Origin: Diplosphaera chodatii
Lineage: Eukaryota; Chlorophyta; Trebouxiophyceae; Prasiolales; Stichococcaceae
Length of the DNA stretch: 64,000 nucleotides
NCBI GenBank assembly: GCA_032358165.1
Contig: JAALGY010000033.1
Coordinates: 3,534,001 to 3,598,000, forward strand
Reading direction: 5' to 3'
The position numbers and the translations under genes are program-made. Below, piece by piece: positions 12,689 to 23,924 of the stretch; the stretch's first letter is position 1, and every line of letters begins with the position of its first letter. Below the pieces are notes generated by a model. That model saw nothing but the letters and a program-made list of their open reading frames with translations. It had not been told where the DNA came from and searched no databases.

Positions 12689-13553
12689 GTCACGGGCCAC
12701 CTGGGCGCCTCTGCACAGTCCCACCAGCTGGCCGCACTGCAGGCGTGCCCAGCTGTACTTTTGGGCATCCCGCAGCAGTGCCTCTCACAGTGTGCGGCAA
12801 ACCAGTTCGTCAGCATGTGAGTCGGGTCCAGTGTGTCTCAGTCGTGACCGCCACTGGCCTGTTTGGTTGACAGCTGCACGAGCGTCACGCTCGCCTGATA
12901 TGCTTCTGCTCCCCTTGGTCTGCAGCACATTTGCGGCCATGTGCGCTGCCCTGGGGGTGGCCGTGCTTCTCGGCACCCTGACGCAGCACATCGCCGAGGC
13001 GAAGGTCGTGGTGCGTGTCCGCTGACAGCCGTTGCGTGAAGTTGGTTGGCGCCTGATCCAGGGTCAGTTTGAGCGTGCAATCACCTTCGGATTAGACTCG
13101 GCACCTGCGATGGGCCCCCGGATCAGCATGACATGGTTGCGCAGTTTTCAGAGGGTGGCTGGCTGATTTGGCTGCAGGGCGAGGAGCCTTCACAGTGGCA
13201 GAGGATGCTGCAGACGTGCCTGGAGTTTACCTTCCGAGTGGTGACGCAGCTGAAAAGGGTGCTTTGCGGCCTCCAGGTGCGTGCCTGTATGCTCACAGGC
13301 CTTGCACCTCTGTGCAGCTTTGCAACTGGTAGATCATGGTTGATCATCGTCCAGCTCCATGACGGGTTGCCTCACATGCGTGAGGAGCTGCTGCCATGGT
13401 GAGCAGCCCCTGTTCGCCTTGCAGCCAGCGTGGTAGCCGGGCAAGGCTTCGGCGACAGCACCTGACGCGCAGCCTGCCCCGGGACCGCCCAACCCCCTCG
13501 CTGCTGCCGACGCCAGCGACGCTGCGGCCGCGCCACTTGCCAGCACGCCTCAG
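12689..13553 (+). CDS. Unassigned exons, including a predicted membrane helix
   Basis: Four candidate exons can be joined in phase. 12689-12812 begins VTGHLGASAQ and ends CAANQFVS. 12932-13009 reads TFAAMCAALGVAVLLG, a likely membrane helix. 13188-13278 contains GEEPSQWQRMLQTCLEF. 13437-13553 is Ala/Pro-rich and uses a TAG acceptor. The first three look coding by composition and flanking splice signals, but no start or stop was found and I recognise no family. The last exon ends in phase 0 and could splice to the Rieske gene exon at 14261, so this may be an N-terminal extension of that gene rather than a separate one. Product unknown. Confidence 0.3.
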
Positions 13554-14218
13554 GTGCGCACCAGCAGTGTCCACATCGATCGCACGTGCGTCACACGCAG
13601 CAGCCTGTTAGCGTGCTGCCTCAGTGCTCTCTGTGCTGCAGTCGCGCACTGATGTCTTATGGAACCGTGAAGGCTGACCTTTGGGACGATGGTCCCCATG
13701 ATTTGTCGAGCCACATCACATTTTGTTTATGCCGAGCGCCACCCTGTGTGCCTCACACGAGTCCAGACAACTTGCCTGTTATGCAGCCAGACACACCACT
13801 TGCGCTTCACCGGCAGCCCGTGACAGAGCACCAGTGCTTGCATCGCGAACTCTCGGCTTGACCCTTGATGATGGTGGTCATGCAGGTCACAAACATGTGT
13901 TGACAGCACAAAGACACTTGTCAACACGGTGCAGGCGACACCACATGGTGCGCCATTGCCGAGTCAGCCACCACTGCAGCCAACCCCGCCGCCGCGCACC
14001 GAGCGCAGCACTGAGAACAGCAGCAGTGCTGCACCCGCTGAGGCGCCCACCACCTCGCACACCCAGGTGTGAGCAAGCGCCTGCGACTTGCTGTTCCCGC
14101 CTCTCTTGATGTGGCCAGCCCAGCGACCCGGTGCTGGACAGCAGCGTCGGCACTTGCAGAGTGCAGTTGTGTGCGGGGTGTACGTTCGGCTCATGTGGAG
14201 CCGTGTCCATGTCGATGC

Positions 14219-17200
14219 ATGATGCCGGCCGCATGTGCACCTGTGAAGCCTCTGGTGCAGGAGGTGCGGTCCAATGTGCTGCCGGCGCACGGGCTGGCGC
14301 AGCGCGCAGCAGGGCCAGTCGGACAGCCGGCGGCGGCCGCGCAGCGTGCCGCGCCGCCCGCAGACGCGGCGGCACCGCCCAAGCAGAGCCTGGAGCCACG
14401 GAGGAACAACAAGAAGGCCAAGAGGGCCAAGAAGGCCAAGGTGCGCTTGCTGGCATGCGGACACTGTGCAACATTTCTGCGTGCATTCCGCCTATTAGCA
14501 TCCGGCTTTGCTGCCTGCCTGTTTCACAGCGAGATGGCAGTCGTCCGAGCACCCAGGGTGCTGTCAGACAACCTCATGCCAGGTCTGAGGCTGCTGAGCA
14601 TGAGATTTCCCTCCAGTCTTAGATGTGTGGATGCGTTGTTGCTTGCAGTCGACCGCTGACTGTCAGTGCTGCTGTGGCTTAGGCGCCGATGGCCTTCGCA
14701 GCTGTGGGCACATCGACATTCCTCTACAATGGCTACTACGCAGTAGGTATGCAGTACCTGCCCACTTCCTGATGTGCACTGCGATCACGACCACTTGTCA
14801 TGGTTGCAGCAACTACTCGGTCACGATGCTTGTCACAAGTGTGCATCATCATCATGGTGCCGTCCTGCTCACGAGCCCAGTCAGGTTGCATCATACCTCA
14901 AGCATCTGCTGACACCGGCTGTTCACTGCAGCGCTGTCCAAGGACGTCGGCACCAAGCCTCTGGGCGTGGCCATTCTGGGCGACGCAATCGTGCTGTTCC
15001 GCACCAAGGATGGCAGGATTTCCGCCATCAACGACATCTGCCCCCACCGCGGCACCCCGCTGCATGGGGGTGCGCTGCACCTGCTGCTCAGTAGGCCGTG
15101 CGCTGTCTGGAGCCGCCGTGAGGTACTGACACCACGGCCTCGGCGTCTGTACATCTAGCTGTTCCCGCTTGCATGCTGCTGTGTCAAACAGCTGCAAAAC
15201 CTCTCGTTGGCCGACCTGGGCCGCCGAGGTGCTCTACCCAGGCCGCTCACTGTGGATGGATGTGTGCAGGCTGGGTGACGGAGGTGGACGGTCATGCATG
15301 CGTGGCCTGCCCCTACCACGGCATCGCGTTCGACGGGAGCGGCCGCGTGCGCGATGTGCCCTCGGACGGCAAGGTGTGATGGGCGACGCTGCAAAAGGTC
15401 CCAACATGGCACAGACCCGACTGCTGCTGCCTGCCTCGGGCGGCTTGGTGCGAGGTTGACATGGTGACGCCTGCTGGTGCGCAGGGCGCCTGCCCGAAGC
15501 TGCCGGTGACGGCCACGTACGAGGTGGTCGAGAAGGGCGGGTGGGTGTTCGTCTGGTACGGCGAGAAGGACCTGCCGATGGAGCAGCGGCCACCCATCCC
15601 CTTCGTTTTCCAGCTGGCAGACCCCAAGTGTGTGCCAGCGTGTGATGTCCGCCCCTCGTCTTGTCAGCTATCCTAACGCTAAGTTGTGCATACTGCTGTT
15701 GTGACCGTACGCGCTTTCTTGCATACAGCCGTGTCTGCCTTCCTCCTTGCCCTTGCTTCTTCTGCTGTGCGGCCGGTGCTGCAGTGACCGCCTGCGCAAC
15801 GGTGGGGATCCCAGCGTTACGACCGCATGCCTCAGCAGCCATCAACCTCCTGCACCGGCCCTGCTTGACCGACGGGAGTGACTCTGCGCAGGTGGCGTGC
15901 AGTGTACGGCGAGATGGTCATCGCCTGCGGGCACCTGGTGTCCCTGGAGAACACCATGGACATTGCGCACATCTTCTTCGTGCACGCCTTCGGCAGCAAG
16001 GTGACCGGCAGGGCTGCCCCAATGCTGCCGTGCAGCGCCACATGGCAGTTCGAGGCCTGCTTTGCATGGCAAGCCGTCGTGCGGCATCCTGCAAGCACTC
16101 TGCAGTGCAGACACCGCGGGGAGTGTCAGCAACTGTGGTCCGCTTGCACTGCCAAACTGCTGGACTGTGCTGTGATGCTGGACTGTGTGCAAGCGCAGAA
16201 GGATGCGACGGTGCGTGACCTGGAGGTGCACACGGGGCCGTACGGCATCACCGCCAGCTTCACGCTGACCAACCAGCCCGTCAACCCGCTGTTCAACCCA
16301 ATCAAGGTTTCAGCACAACCTTGCAGTTCCAACCACCACGTGCAAGCTCCTGACCTGGTGACTGTCCACAACCAGCAATTCTCGGATGCGGTCAAGGGGC
16401 TTTTCTGGCAGTGTTTGCACGGCTTCAACCCTGCTGCGGCTCGGGTTTTGCAGGTGCAGGAGGTCAAGGTGGAGCTGGAGGTGTTCCTGCCGTCCAGCTC
16501 CGTCATCACCTTCACTCTGAGTGAGCCTGCCACCAGCGTGTGGACCCATTCTGCGGGGCCACAACAGCCTCACGATGGCACCACCTGCAGGATCACCACC
16601 AGATTGGAGTGTTCCACAACGTGTTGGCATCGAACCCGTGTGTCTGCCCCTGTGCTAGGCAACGGCCTGTCCATCTCCACCTTCGTCAACGTGGCGCCGA
16701 TTGACGACCAAACGACGGTCAACCGCTTCGCCGTCGTCCGCAGCCTGCAGACGCCCTTTGCCAAGGAGCTCGCCAATCGCACGCTCAACCTGGAGATCTG
16801 GGACAAGATTGTGTACGACGCGATGATGGCGTGAGTCCAGCTCCACATCTGTCGTGCTCTGGGCGCCATGGGCATGCGTCAGCAGCCCACCCTAAATGCC
16901 CCGTCCACAGCACCCACTGTCAGTGCAATGTTGCCACAGACTCGAGCTCACCTGGCGTTGCTGGTTGCTGGTTGCAGGGTGCAGAAGGAGGTGAGCTGAT
17001 CACGTTTTAACACGTCTTTGCGGAGTACATTCCATGACGGACTGCATCCGGCAGCCTTTCCTGGGAACACGACCATGTGCTATGCCTTGTGTGCTTCAGT
17101 CTGGCACCGCCATGCCGACCACTGCCAATGTGTCGATGTCCAATGCCGTCTGCAGCTCCTGAAAGCCATGTATTGTTTGCAGGACAAGGTCCTGCTGGAG

Positions 17201-17549
17201 AGACTGCGCCCAGACCTGATACTGCACGAGGTGCAAGCGTTGCCTGCCAAAGTGCGATGTTGCCAAGCTTGTCAAGCTGCTTGGCGCTGCGAACATAGTG
17301 GCAGCTGCCTGGAGCGTGTGAATGCAGTTCATCCGACGTCATTTCAGCATCGCCTGACTGTGTCCCACGAAGTGCGGCCTCTCATCGCAGGTGTCCGTCC
17401 CCGCCGACCGCGTGCAGCTGGCCTACAGGGTCCTGCGCAAGGTGCGGACGCCGTTGCCAGTCTGTAGGACGCTGTTTTGGCAGGAGTTGTACGCGCTTTG
17501 GCACTGCCATTTTTTTGCTACTTTGTCTGTTGTCCTGGGGACAGCCTGA
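14219..17549 (+). CDS. Rieske [2Fe-2S] non-haem iron oxygenase, PaO/CAO/TIC55-like superfamily
   Basis: Twelve exons join with consistent phase to 448 residues. Exon ends: 14440, 14746, 15069, 15373, 15627, 16000, 16306, 16520, 16830, 16990, 17230, stop at 17549. The Ala/Pro-rich N-terminus followed by a Lys/Arg-rich stretch (about residues 60-74) could be a plastid transit peptide. Rieske ligands are C132-x-H134 (CPHRG) and C155-x2-H158 (CPYHG). The mononuclear iron motif N-x2-D-x2-H-x4-H lies at about N244, D247, H250, H255. Members of this superfamily oxygenate tetrapyrroles or other substrates with electrons from ferredoxin. The substrate cannot be told from sequence, and I do not call it PAO, CAO or TIC55. 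No CxxC or C-terminal membrane pair typical of those was seen. The start is uncertain: ATG 14219 is the first in frame, but upstream exons are possible. Confidence 0.85.
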
Positions 17550-18749
17550 CTTGATGTACAGCAGCAACTGCACGACGCCAGAATGACTCATTGTACTGCC
17601 GTGTCTTGCGCCAGAAATGGCTAGAGAAGGGGCCATGGCGTGCTGACGACTAGCTACACCCGAGCGCCATTGCTTCGGCCTCAGTCTTGCAGCCGAGCTG
17701 ATCGGTGCAAGCTCTGACACAACTCGTGGAACCAGAACTGCAGCATCGGAACCAGGTGTTCATCGGAGACACTGCAATAGGAAGGGCGATGGCCGGCTGC
17801 ATCTGAGAACTGGGTAGCGGAGGGGATCTACCAGGCGTGAGAATTGGAGAGCGGAGGGGATTCGCAGGGATGATGTGCAGCAATGCTTGGCTTGCACAGA
17901 GCAGTTTCATTTGCAGGTATCACATGCAGGCGCTGCTGCATAAGCACGACGCAAGCATGGTTGTGACGCAGTGTGGCTGTGTACTATGAGGTTGCACGCA
18001 GTTCTTAGAACATTTCCTTGCTCAGGATTGGAAGTCACTAGCATTGCGATTGCTGCCTGCCGCCATCTCGATTCAGCATGGTGTATGCATCACTGCGGCC
18101 ATTCTTTGAGGGCAATCCGTCTGCCGTGTGTATTGCAATTGTAAGCAACGAACTGGCGCTCGATGCTGAATGCGAAACAAGCATGCTCAGAAACACAGGT
18201 CCGAGGTGCTGAGACCGATGAAGCTACAGCACGCCACAAAACACGCACAGAATGTTTTGCACAGTTTTCAAGGTGTGCTGGCGGCGAAAATATATAGAAG
18301 ATGCTGTGCATAAAGCGCCGCCGGCCTGTCCACCATGCTGCTTCAGAACCAAAGCCTCTACCTCCATAACTTGTGCACTCGCTCATGCTGCGCCCGCCCG
18401 CATCACGTAGCTATGCGTGCGATGCCACGCTGTGCTGCAGATGCCCCGGTCGCTTCTGCTCCCCCTGAGCAGGAAAGCTACGATGCTAGCGCACCCAGCA
18501 GATAGATCAACCCACAAAATCAACCAGGCGTGGTGCTACCGCCCACTGGCGGCGCCAAGTAGCACCGGTCTGGGGAAAAGCTGGACGGCAGCTTGCGGCA
18601 GATATGTTGGGCGCGCCGCTGCAGTGGGCCGCACTGTAGGATGCAGCTTCCAGGCGCCCCGAGAACCAGCCCTGACAGCTGGCAATGCCTGCGGCTCCGC
18701 CGCGCCCCGACCGAGGGATTCTTGTGCTGGTTTGGGGGCAGCCTCTCCA
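17550..18749. other. Intergenic, 3' ends of two convergent genes
   Basis: Lies between the stop of the Rieske oxygenase (plus) and the stop of RLK-1 (minus). No open frame with coding character, structured RNA or repeat was recognised. It should contain both 3' untranslated regions. Confidence 0.5.
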
Positions 18750-21700
18750 TCATCTGCGGCTGTGTGTCAGCTGCTGCAGCCGCTTGCCGACGCTGTCGGC
18801 GTCCGGGCGGTCCCCCGGCGCCGCCGCCATGCACTCGGCTATGAGCTCCGCCACTGCTGCGGGGCACTCCCCCGGCGCCCGCACCGGCCGCATGCCGCCC
18901 CGCACCGGCGTCTCCCCCGTCACCAGCTCCCACAGCACCACCCCCAGCGAGTAGACGTCCGCCTGCACAGCGCCAGGCTCCCAGCGTCGCGGCGTGCTGG
19001 CCGTACTCTGGTACCCCGGGGCAAGCAGGTCAGCTGATGCTGGACCGCGAAGACCATGCAACATGCGAGCCACCTTCTCGTCGAGCGGGCTGCCCCTGTC
19101 GGCCAGCAGCAGCTCGGGCGCCGCCCAGGCCAGCGTGCCAAAGTGCTGCGAGACATACTCCGCGTCCAGCATCTTGGCCGCCCCGATGTCCGCCACCTTG
19201 GCAGTGCGGCCGTCGGCCGTCAGCAGCACGTTGCCGGACTTCAGGTCCCTGCAAGACCACAGTGTTGGAAGACTAAAGTCCTCGTGTGGGTCACTGCCAG
19301 GACCTTCTGGCCAGGCACTTGGACGGAGGCGGAAGCGATGCTGCGGACGAAATGGTTTGTTGACTGTTCAAACATCTGACGAGCCTGAACCAGCTGGTGA
19401 GGCTCGCCTACTGCCTGCATGACATGTTACGCGTGTGATTCGAAGACCAGGGCGAGCTTCAGGACCGCAGTTGCAGGGCACCTGTGCACCACGCCGGTGG
19501 TGTGGATGTACGCCAGCCCGCACGCGATGTCGGCCGCGATGCCGGACCCGCGCCCGTGCCACAGGTACTGCGCGCCCTGCGGCCCGTCCAGCGCCGCCCT
19601 CAGGTCACCACCCTGCACAGCTGGGATGACGACCACGGTTGCATGTGCTTTGTGCTGAAAGGTATTCGAACTGCTAGGGTGCGCAAGCTGATGGCGGTGC
19701 CGATATTCCAGTTGTTGGCCACACCAAGCACAGCATCTATCAGGAGCACTGCGTCTGCGTGTCCCAACCCGCATATTGTGCCACAAATTTGAAGACGCAG
19801 CTGCCATATGCAGTTCAGCACGACTACATGTACAAACAACGAACACAGCACCTGCATGAGCTCCATGACCAGCATCACCGACCGGCCGTCCTGCGCCAGA
19901 GCGGCGCCGTACACCTGCACCACGTTGGCGTCCCGGCTGACCCTCTCCGCCAGCTGCACCTGCCGGCGCAGCACTGCCGCGCGTTATGAACTTGCACTGC
20001 GCTTGGGTGGACCGGTGCAGTGTTGGCATCGTGCCAGCATCCCTCGGTGGCCGCCGTTCCAGCGGCATTCGTCGCCGGTTCTGCCACTGGCAATGCACCA
20101 CGTGGGCCTGCTGCGCCGCACCTCCCGCTGCACCGCGTGCGCCAGGCCGCCGTCCAGCCGCAGCACCTTGACGGCCACGTCGCGGTGCAGATGCCGCCCC
20201 CGGTACACCTGCCACCCCGTACGATGCAATGTAAGCGATAGCTGTGCCTGGTGATGGTGCACACCACTCGCATGGAGGCTGGCTGCCTGCGCAGCACTTG
20301 ACGGGAAGTGAGGCAACTTGTTCTTGGCCTTAAACTCCACCGCCACGCAGGCCCACCGTGCTGCACGCGCCGCCGCCGAGGACGACACGCGCTCCCGTGG
20401 GATCAGTGCTGAACTGGATGTCAGCCGCACGCAGCTGGGGCTGAAATCCAGTGCGGCTGGCTGGCGCTGTTTCAGTTGCCATGGAGGTGGCTCGCTGCGT
20501 GTGCGGCACGCTCTTGGCCGCGAGCCCCTGCGCTCGCGCAGTAGTCCTGGTATGGACTGATGGTTTGTGAGCATGCAGCGGGTGGGCACACCATGCCACT
20601 CGTCTTCTGCACGGTGGCTTTGGTGTGCCCATGACACTGTGAGCCTCTGAACACACTGCTTGACAGTGCTACCCAGCTCAGCATAGGTGCCTCACCGTCC
20701 CCACAGCTGGCTTGGTGCCAATAGCGCCATCCTCACTGCTGTCCAGAGAAGAGTCTGTTTCTGCTGCTGCTGGACACTGTCCTGTGGGCCGCTGTGCTGC
20801 AGAGCGCCTCCTCCTCACCACCAGCACAGTGGCCACTGCAGGCCAGGAGCAGTGCATGCTCGCCGGGTGGCACGGTGTAGCAGGAGGTTGCAGGCGACGG
20901 ATGTGCCATGCATCAAGCTTGCTTGCCAGCGCGCTGCATGGTACCTGCAACCGCGATCGCTGCGGCGGCCACCGCTGCAATGACGATGCCGGCGATGGCG
21001 CCAGCAGAGAGGCCTCCGTCCTCAGCAGGTGGTGCTGCCGTCCTGCAGGACGGCACACCACATAGAATTGCCTCGTGACGCGCTCAGTAGGCTCTCACCA
21101 CTGCGTGCTTGCAGAGCCAGAGGCACCATCAATTGTCCTGACTGGCCCACTCACCCTGAGTTAGACGCGGCTGGCATGTCTTGAATGGTGCCCACGAAAG
21201 TCTCATTGATATTGCTCTGCAGCACGCATTGTCTTTGTGTTACAACCATACAACCCCAACATCAGTGCAGCACTGTATAGCCGTTGCTACGTGAAAGCTG
21301 TCCACAAGTTGCTGGGTGGTGTCGTCAGTCGCAACACAGCAGGGTCGAGGCGCACCAGGTACATGGTCGCGTTCAGGAAGGTGCCGGTCCAGTTTGCCTT
21401 GTGCGGCCCCACAGACTGCAGGGCCCCGCCCCTGAGGACCCCGCCCCAGAAAGCTGACGGCGTGAAGTTCGCTGCCCGGCTGTTGGTCCACACATCAACG
21501 ACGAGCGTGGGTGGGGACGACTGCAGGAGCTTCCTGCGCGCAGTGCAGAGCTGCAGCGTGAGGTCAGTCTCTGTGGCAGGTCCACATTGACAAATTCATT
21601 GAGGTGCATGATCCGCGCCTGCCGCAATGGCACCGGCGGGTGGATTTGCTGGCAAGTCCCCTATGCTGCGATCAGGCAGAGTCACCTGGCGGCCATAATG

Positions 21701-23178
21701 GTGCTGTTTGTACTGAAGTCAGACACATTGAGCGAGTAGATGGTCCCCGCTCCCGCGCTGTAGACCGCGGTCGTGAACACTGCCGCCTTGTCAGCGGAAA
21801 ACGGGAGCAGCTCTGGCCCCGTGAGCTGCAGTCAGCAAACTGCAGCAACTGGGGAATGGCTTCAACAAGCGCTGATGACGAGTTATGACCAACGGTAGGA
21901 GCACCATTCCTTTGTTTGAGGGCCAGTAGGCTGCGCGAAGTGGCGATGCAGCAGCAGGGCCCCAGAGGTACAGGCTGAGTGCACTTGTACACGCCTGAAT
22001 GCGTGACAGCGTGTCTGCCCAAAAGGGGGTCCTGTCCGGCGAAGGGTCTGCCGTCTCATCCTGCTGCTGCTGTGCCGTCTTGTAGTAGAAGCGCTGAGTC
22101 AGCGTCACATCCACTGACCCATTGAACTGCGAGCGGCAAACCAAACCCGCTATTGGACATATAGTCCCACAGTTGCTCCAATCTGTGCACACACCTGGTG
22201 GCCATGAAAGCAAACGTGGATAAGGCTGCGATGTGTACCTGCGCCTCGATCTGATGCTGTATGAACTGGTTTGACCCAAGAATGGCCTGAGGCAGTGTGG
22301 CTTTGTCCACTTTCTGCAGGGCGTCTGTGTCAGGGTACACAGTCCTCGTGTTCCACAGATCTGTCTCGTAAACAATGCTGCTGTATCCCGTGTACCCTGC
22401 AAAACGGACACAGCAGGCATCAGCAGCCGTGCAGGCACCTGCAGACGATGATGTCGGTGGCCCTGCAATACAATCTGGTGTCAGCACCTTGCCTCGCCAG
22501 TCAATCGGCATACCAGGGGTGGTGGCGGGGTATGCGAAGTAGTTTCCGCAGCGCACCGCAACCCCAGGCGGCGCAGCCTGCACCGAGTCCACATGATGAC
22601 CTGGGCAATAGTGGCATAGATGCACGTTGCAAGAGGAGTCTGTGCATGGCCAAGACCTGCAGTTGTCCTGGCTAACACATCCAGTCGCCTGTAACATCAG
22701 TCGCCTGTAACATGAGCCGCTGACCAGTGCAGTCGCCACCCGCATGGCAGCACTGGGCATCCGTGCATGTTACTTACCGTCACCAGCACGGACTTGAGTA
22801 CCGACTCCAGGGCCTGGCGTCTGGTGACGACATCACTGCCTATGAACTGGAAATTGAAGTGCAGAAAAGCCCTGCGTCACCGTTTGTGATCATGTGAACA
22901 TGTGATCAAAGTTGAGAAATAGGAACTTCTCCGCCATCGGGCCATTGAGGAGCAGTGAGAACACAATTGATATACATGGACGAACGGGAAGGGGGGCCTT
23001 GCGACGAGAAGTCAGCAGCTCACATGCTGCCCGATGGAAGTGGCAGCGCCGCGGGCGTGAGCGACGAGGTGCCGGTGGCGTTGTAGGCGATCTTGCTGGC
23101 GGTCACGCATTGCCTTGGCGTACATGATGTCAGCAGAATGGTGCACAGCACCAGCGCGCACTGGCGCATGCCCAACAT
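18750..23178 (-). CDS. Receptor-like serine/threonine kinase RLK-1
   Basis: Starts at ATG 23178 with a signal-like hydrophobic stretch (CALVLCTILLTSC). The ectodomain shares exon borders and motifs with the two neighbours: NFQFIGSDVVTRR (exon 22778-22871), YFAYP (about 22540), SADKAAVFTTAVY (about 21780) and NWTGTFLNAT (about 21385). A membrane helix AIAGIVIAAVAAA follows near 20990, then an acidic Ser/Asp juxtamembrane stretch. Kinase landmarks: glycine-rich VVLGGGACSTV (about 20370), VAVK Lys (about 20168), HRDLKSGN split by an intron (about 19485 and 19255), DIG in place of DFG (about 19195), APE (about 19110) and a last exon 18753-18967 with YSLGVVLWELVTGETPVRGG. Most key residues are present, so it is probably active. 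Presumed to phosphorylate targets in response to an unknown wall or extracellular signal. Divergent from RLK-2. Confidence 0.8.
22683..22713. repeat. Tandem direct repeat, two 16-base units
   Basis: AGTCGCCTGTAACATC is followed by the same sequence ending in G. It lies in the region between two ectodomain exons of RLK-1. Confidence 0.85.
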
Positions 23179-23924
23179 CTCACCCTTGCTGACAGCTTTG
23201 CCACACAAATCCAGCCAAGCGTATCCGCGGTAACGGCACTGTCCACCAGGTGGCGAGAGTAAGACCACGTACTGTAGCAAAGACGTCTGCTGCCGCTCTT
23301 CAGTTGCATCCAAGGCTGCCTGCTGATGTCCAACTGTGCATTCCTATGTGCCGTGTGAGCACATGTGTTACAAATCTCATCTCATCACAACGGCAAGGGT
23401 CCTTCACACATACTGCAGGGCATCGTGTTGCTTGAGGTGCAGTGACCTGCCTGCTGCGTGTGTGCCAGCTGACGGTTTGGCCAGCGGGTCACGATTTCGA
23501 CTTCGGCTGTAGTGCCGCTTGGCTGGCCGTAAAGTATGACGACCAGATTTGCTGTGCGCACTTTAGAGCAAGCACGCAGCGACCCGCACCTGCTGCATCC
23601 CCAACACAACTGTTGCTTGGCAATGCTCGTCATGGGCTTGCGGATCGAACAGGATACGTTTGTGCCTTGTGCGGTCAGATGCAGTCCCAAACCTTCGGAC
23701 TCTCGCTTTGTCGTCCATCCCTGGCAGATCAAGCGTGTGCCAGACACCGCCGTGGCTGACTGGCTGTACGCCAGCAGTAGGCACTTGTGCGGCATTTGCG
23801 CACTGCAGACTGCGTACAGTCTCCGCCTCAGAATGCCCGGGCGCAAGGCTGTCGACTCTGCGGTTTGCTGTGCCGTACTCATGGCAGGTCACCTGATCGG
23901 CGGCAGGAGCCGCATGCACGCCTG
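23179..23924. promoter_or_regulatory. Shared upstream region of the divergent RLK-1 / RLK-2 pair
   Basis: The 746 bases separate the start codons of two head-to-head paralogous receptor kinases, so they must hold both promoters and leaders. No TATA box or specific factor site could be assigned with confidence. Co-regulation is an inference from position only. Confidence 0.45.

Noticed and set aside
9000..12700. tRNA or other structured RNA in the gene-poor stretch.
   Set aside because: No T-loop GGTTCGAAT-type motif with matching acceptor stem was found by eye.
14069..14440. Start of the Rieske gene at 14069.
   Set aside because: The codon there is GTG, not ATG; the first in-frame ATG is 14219.
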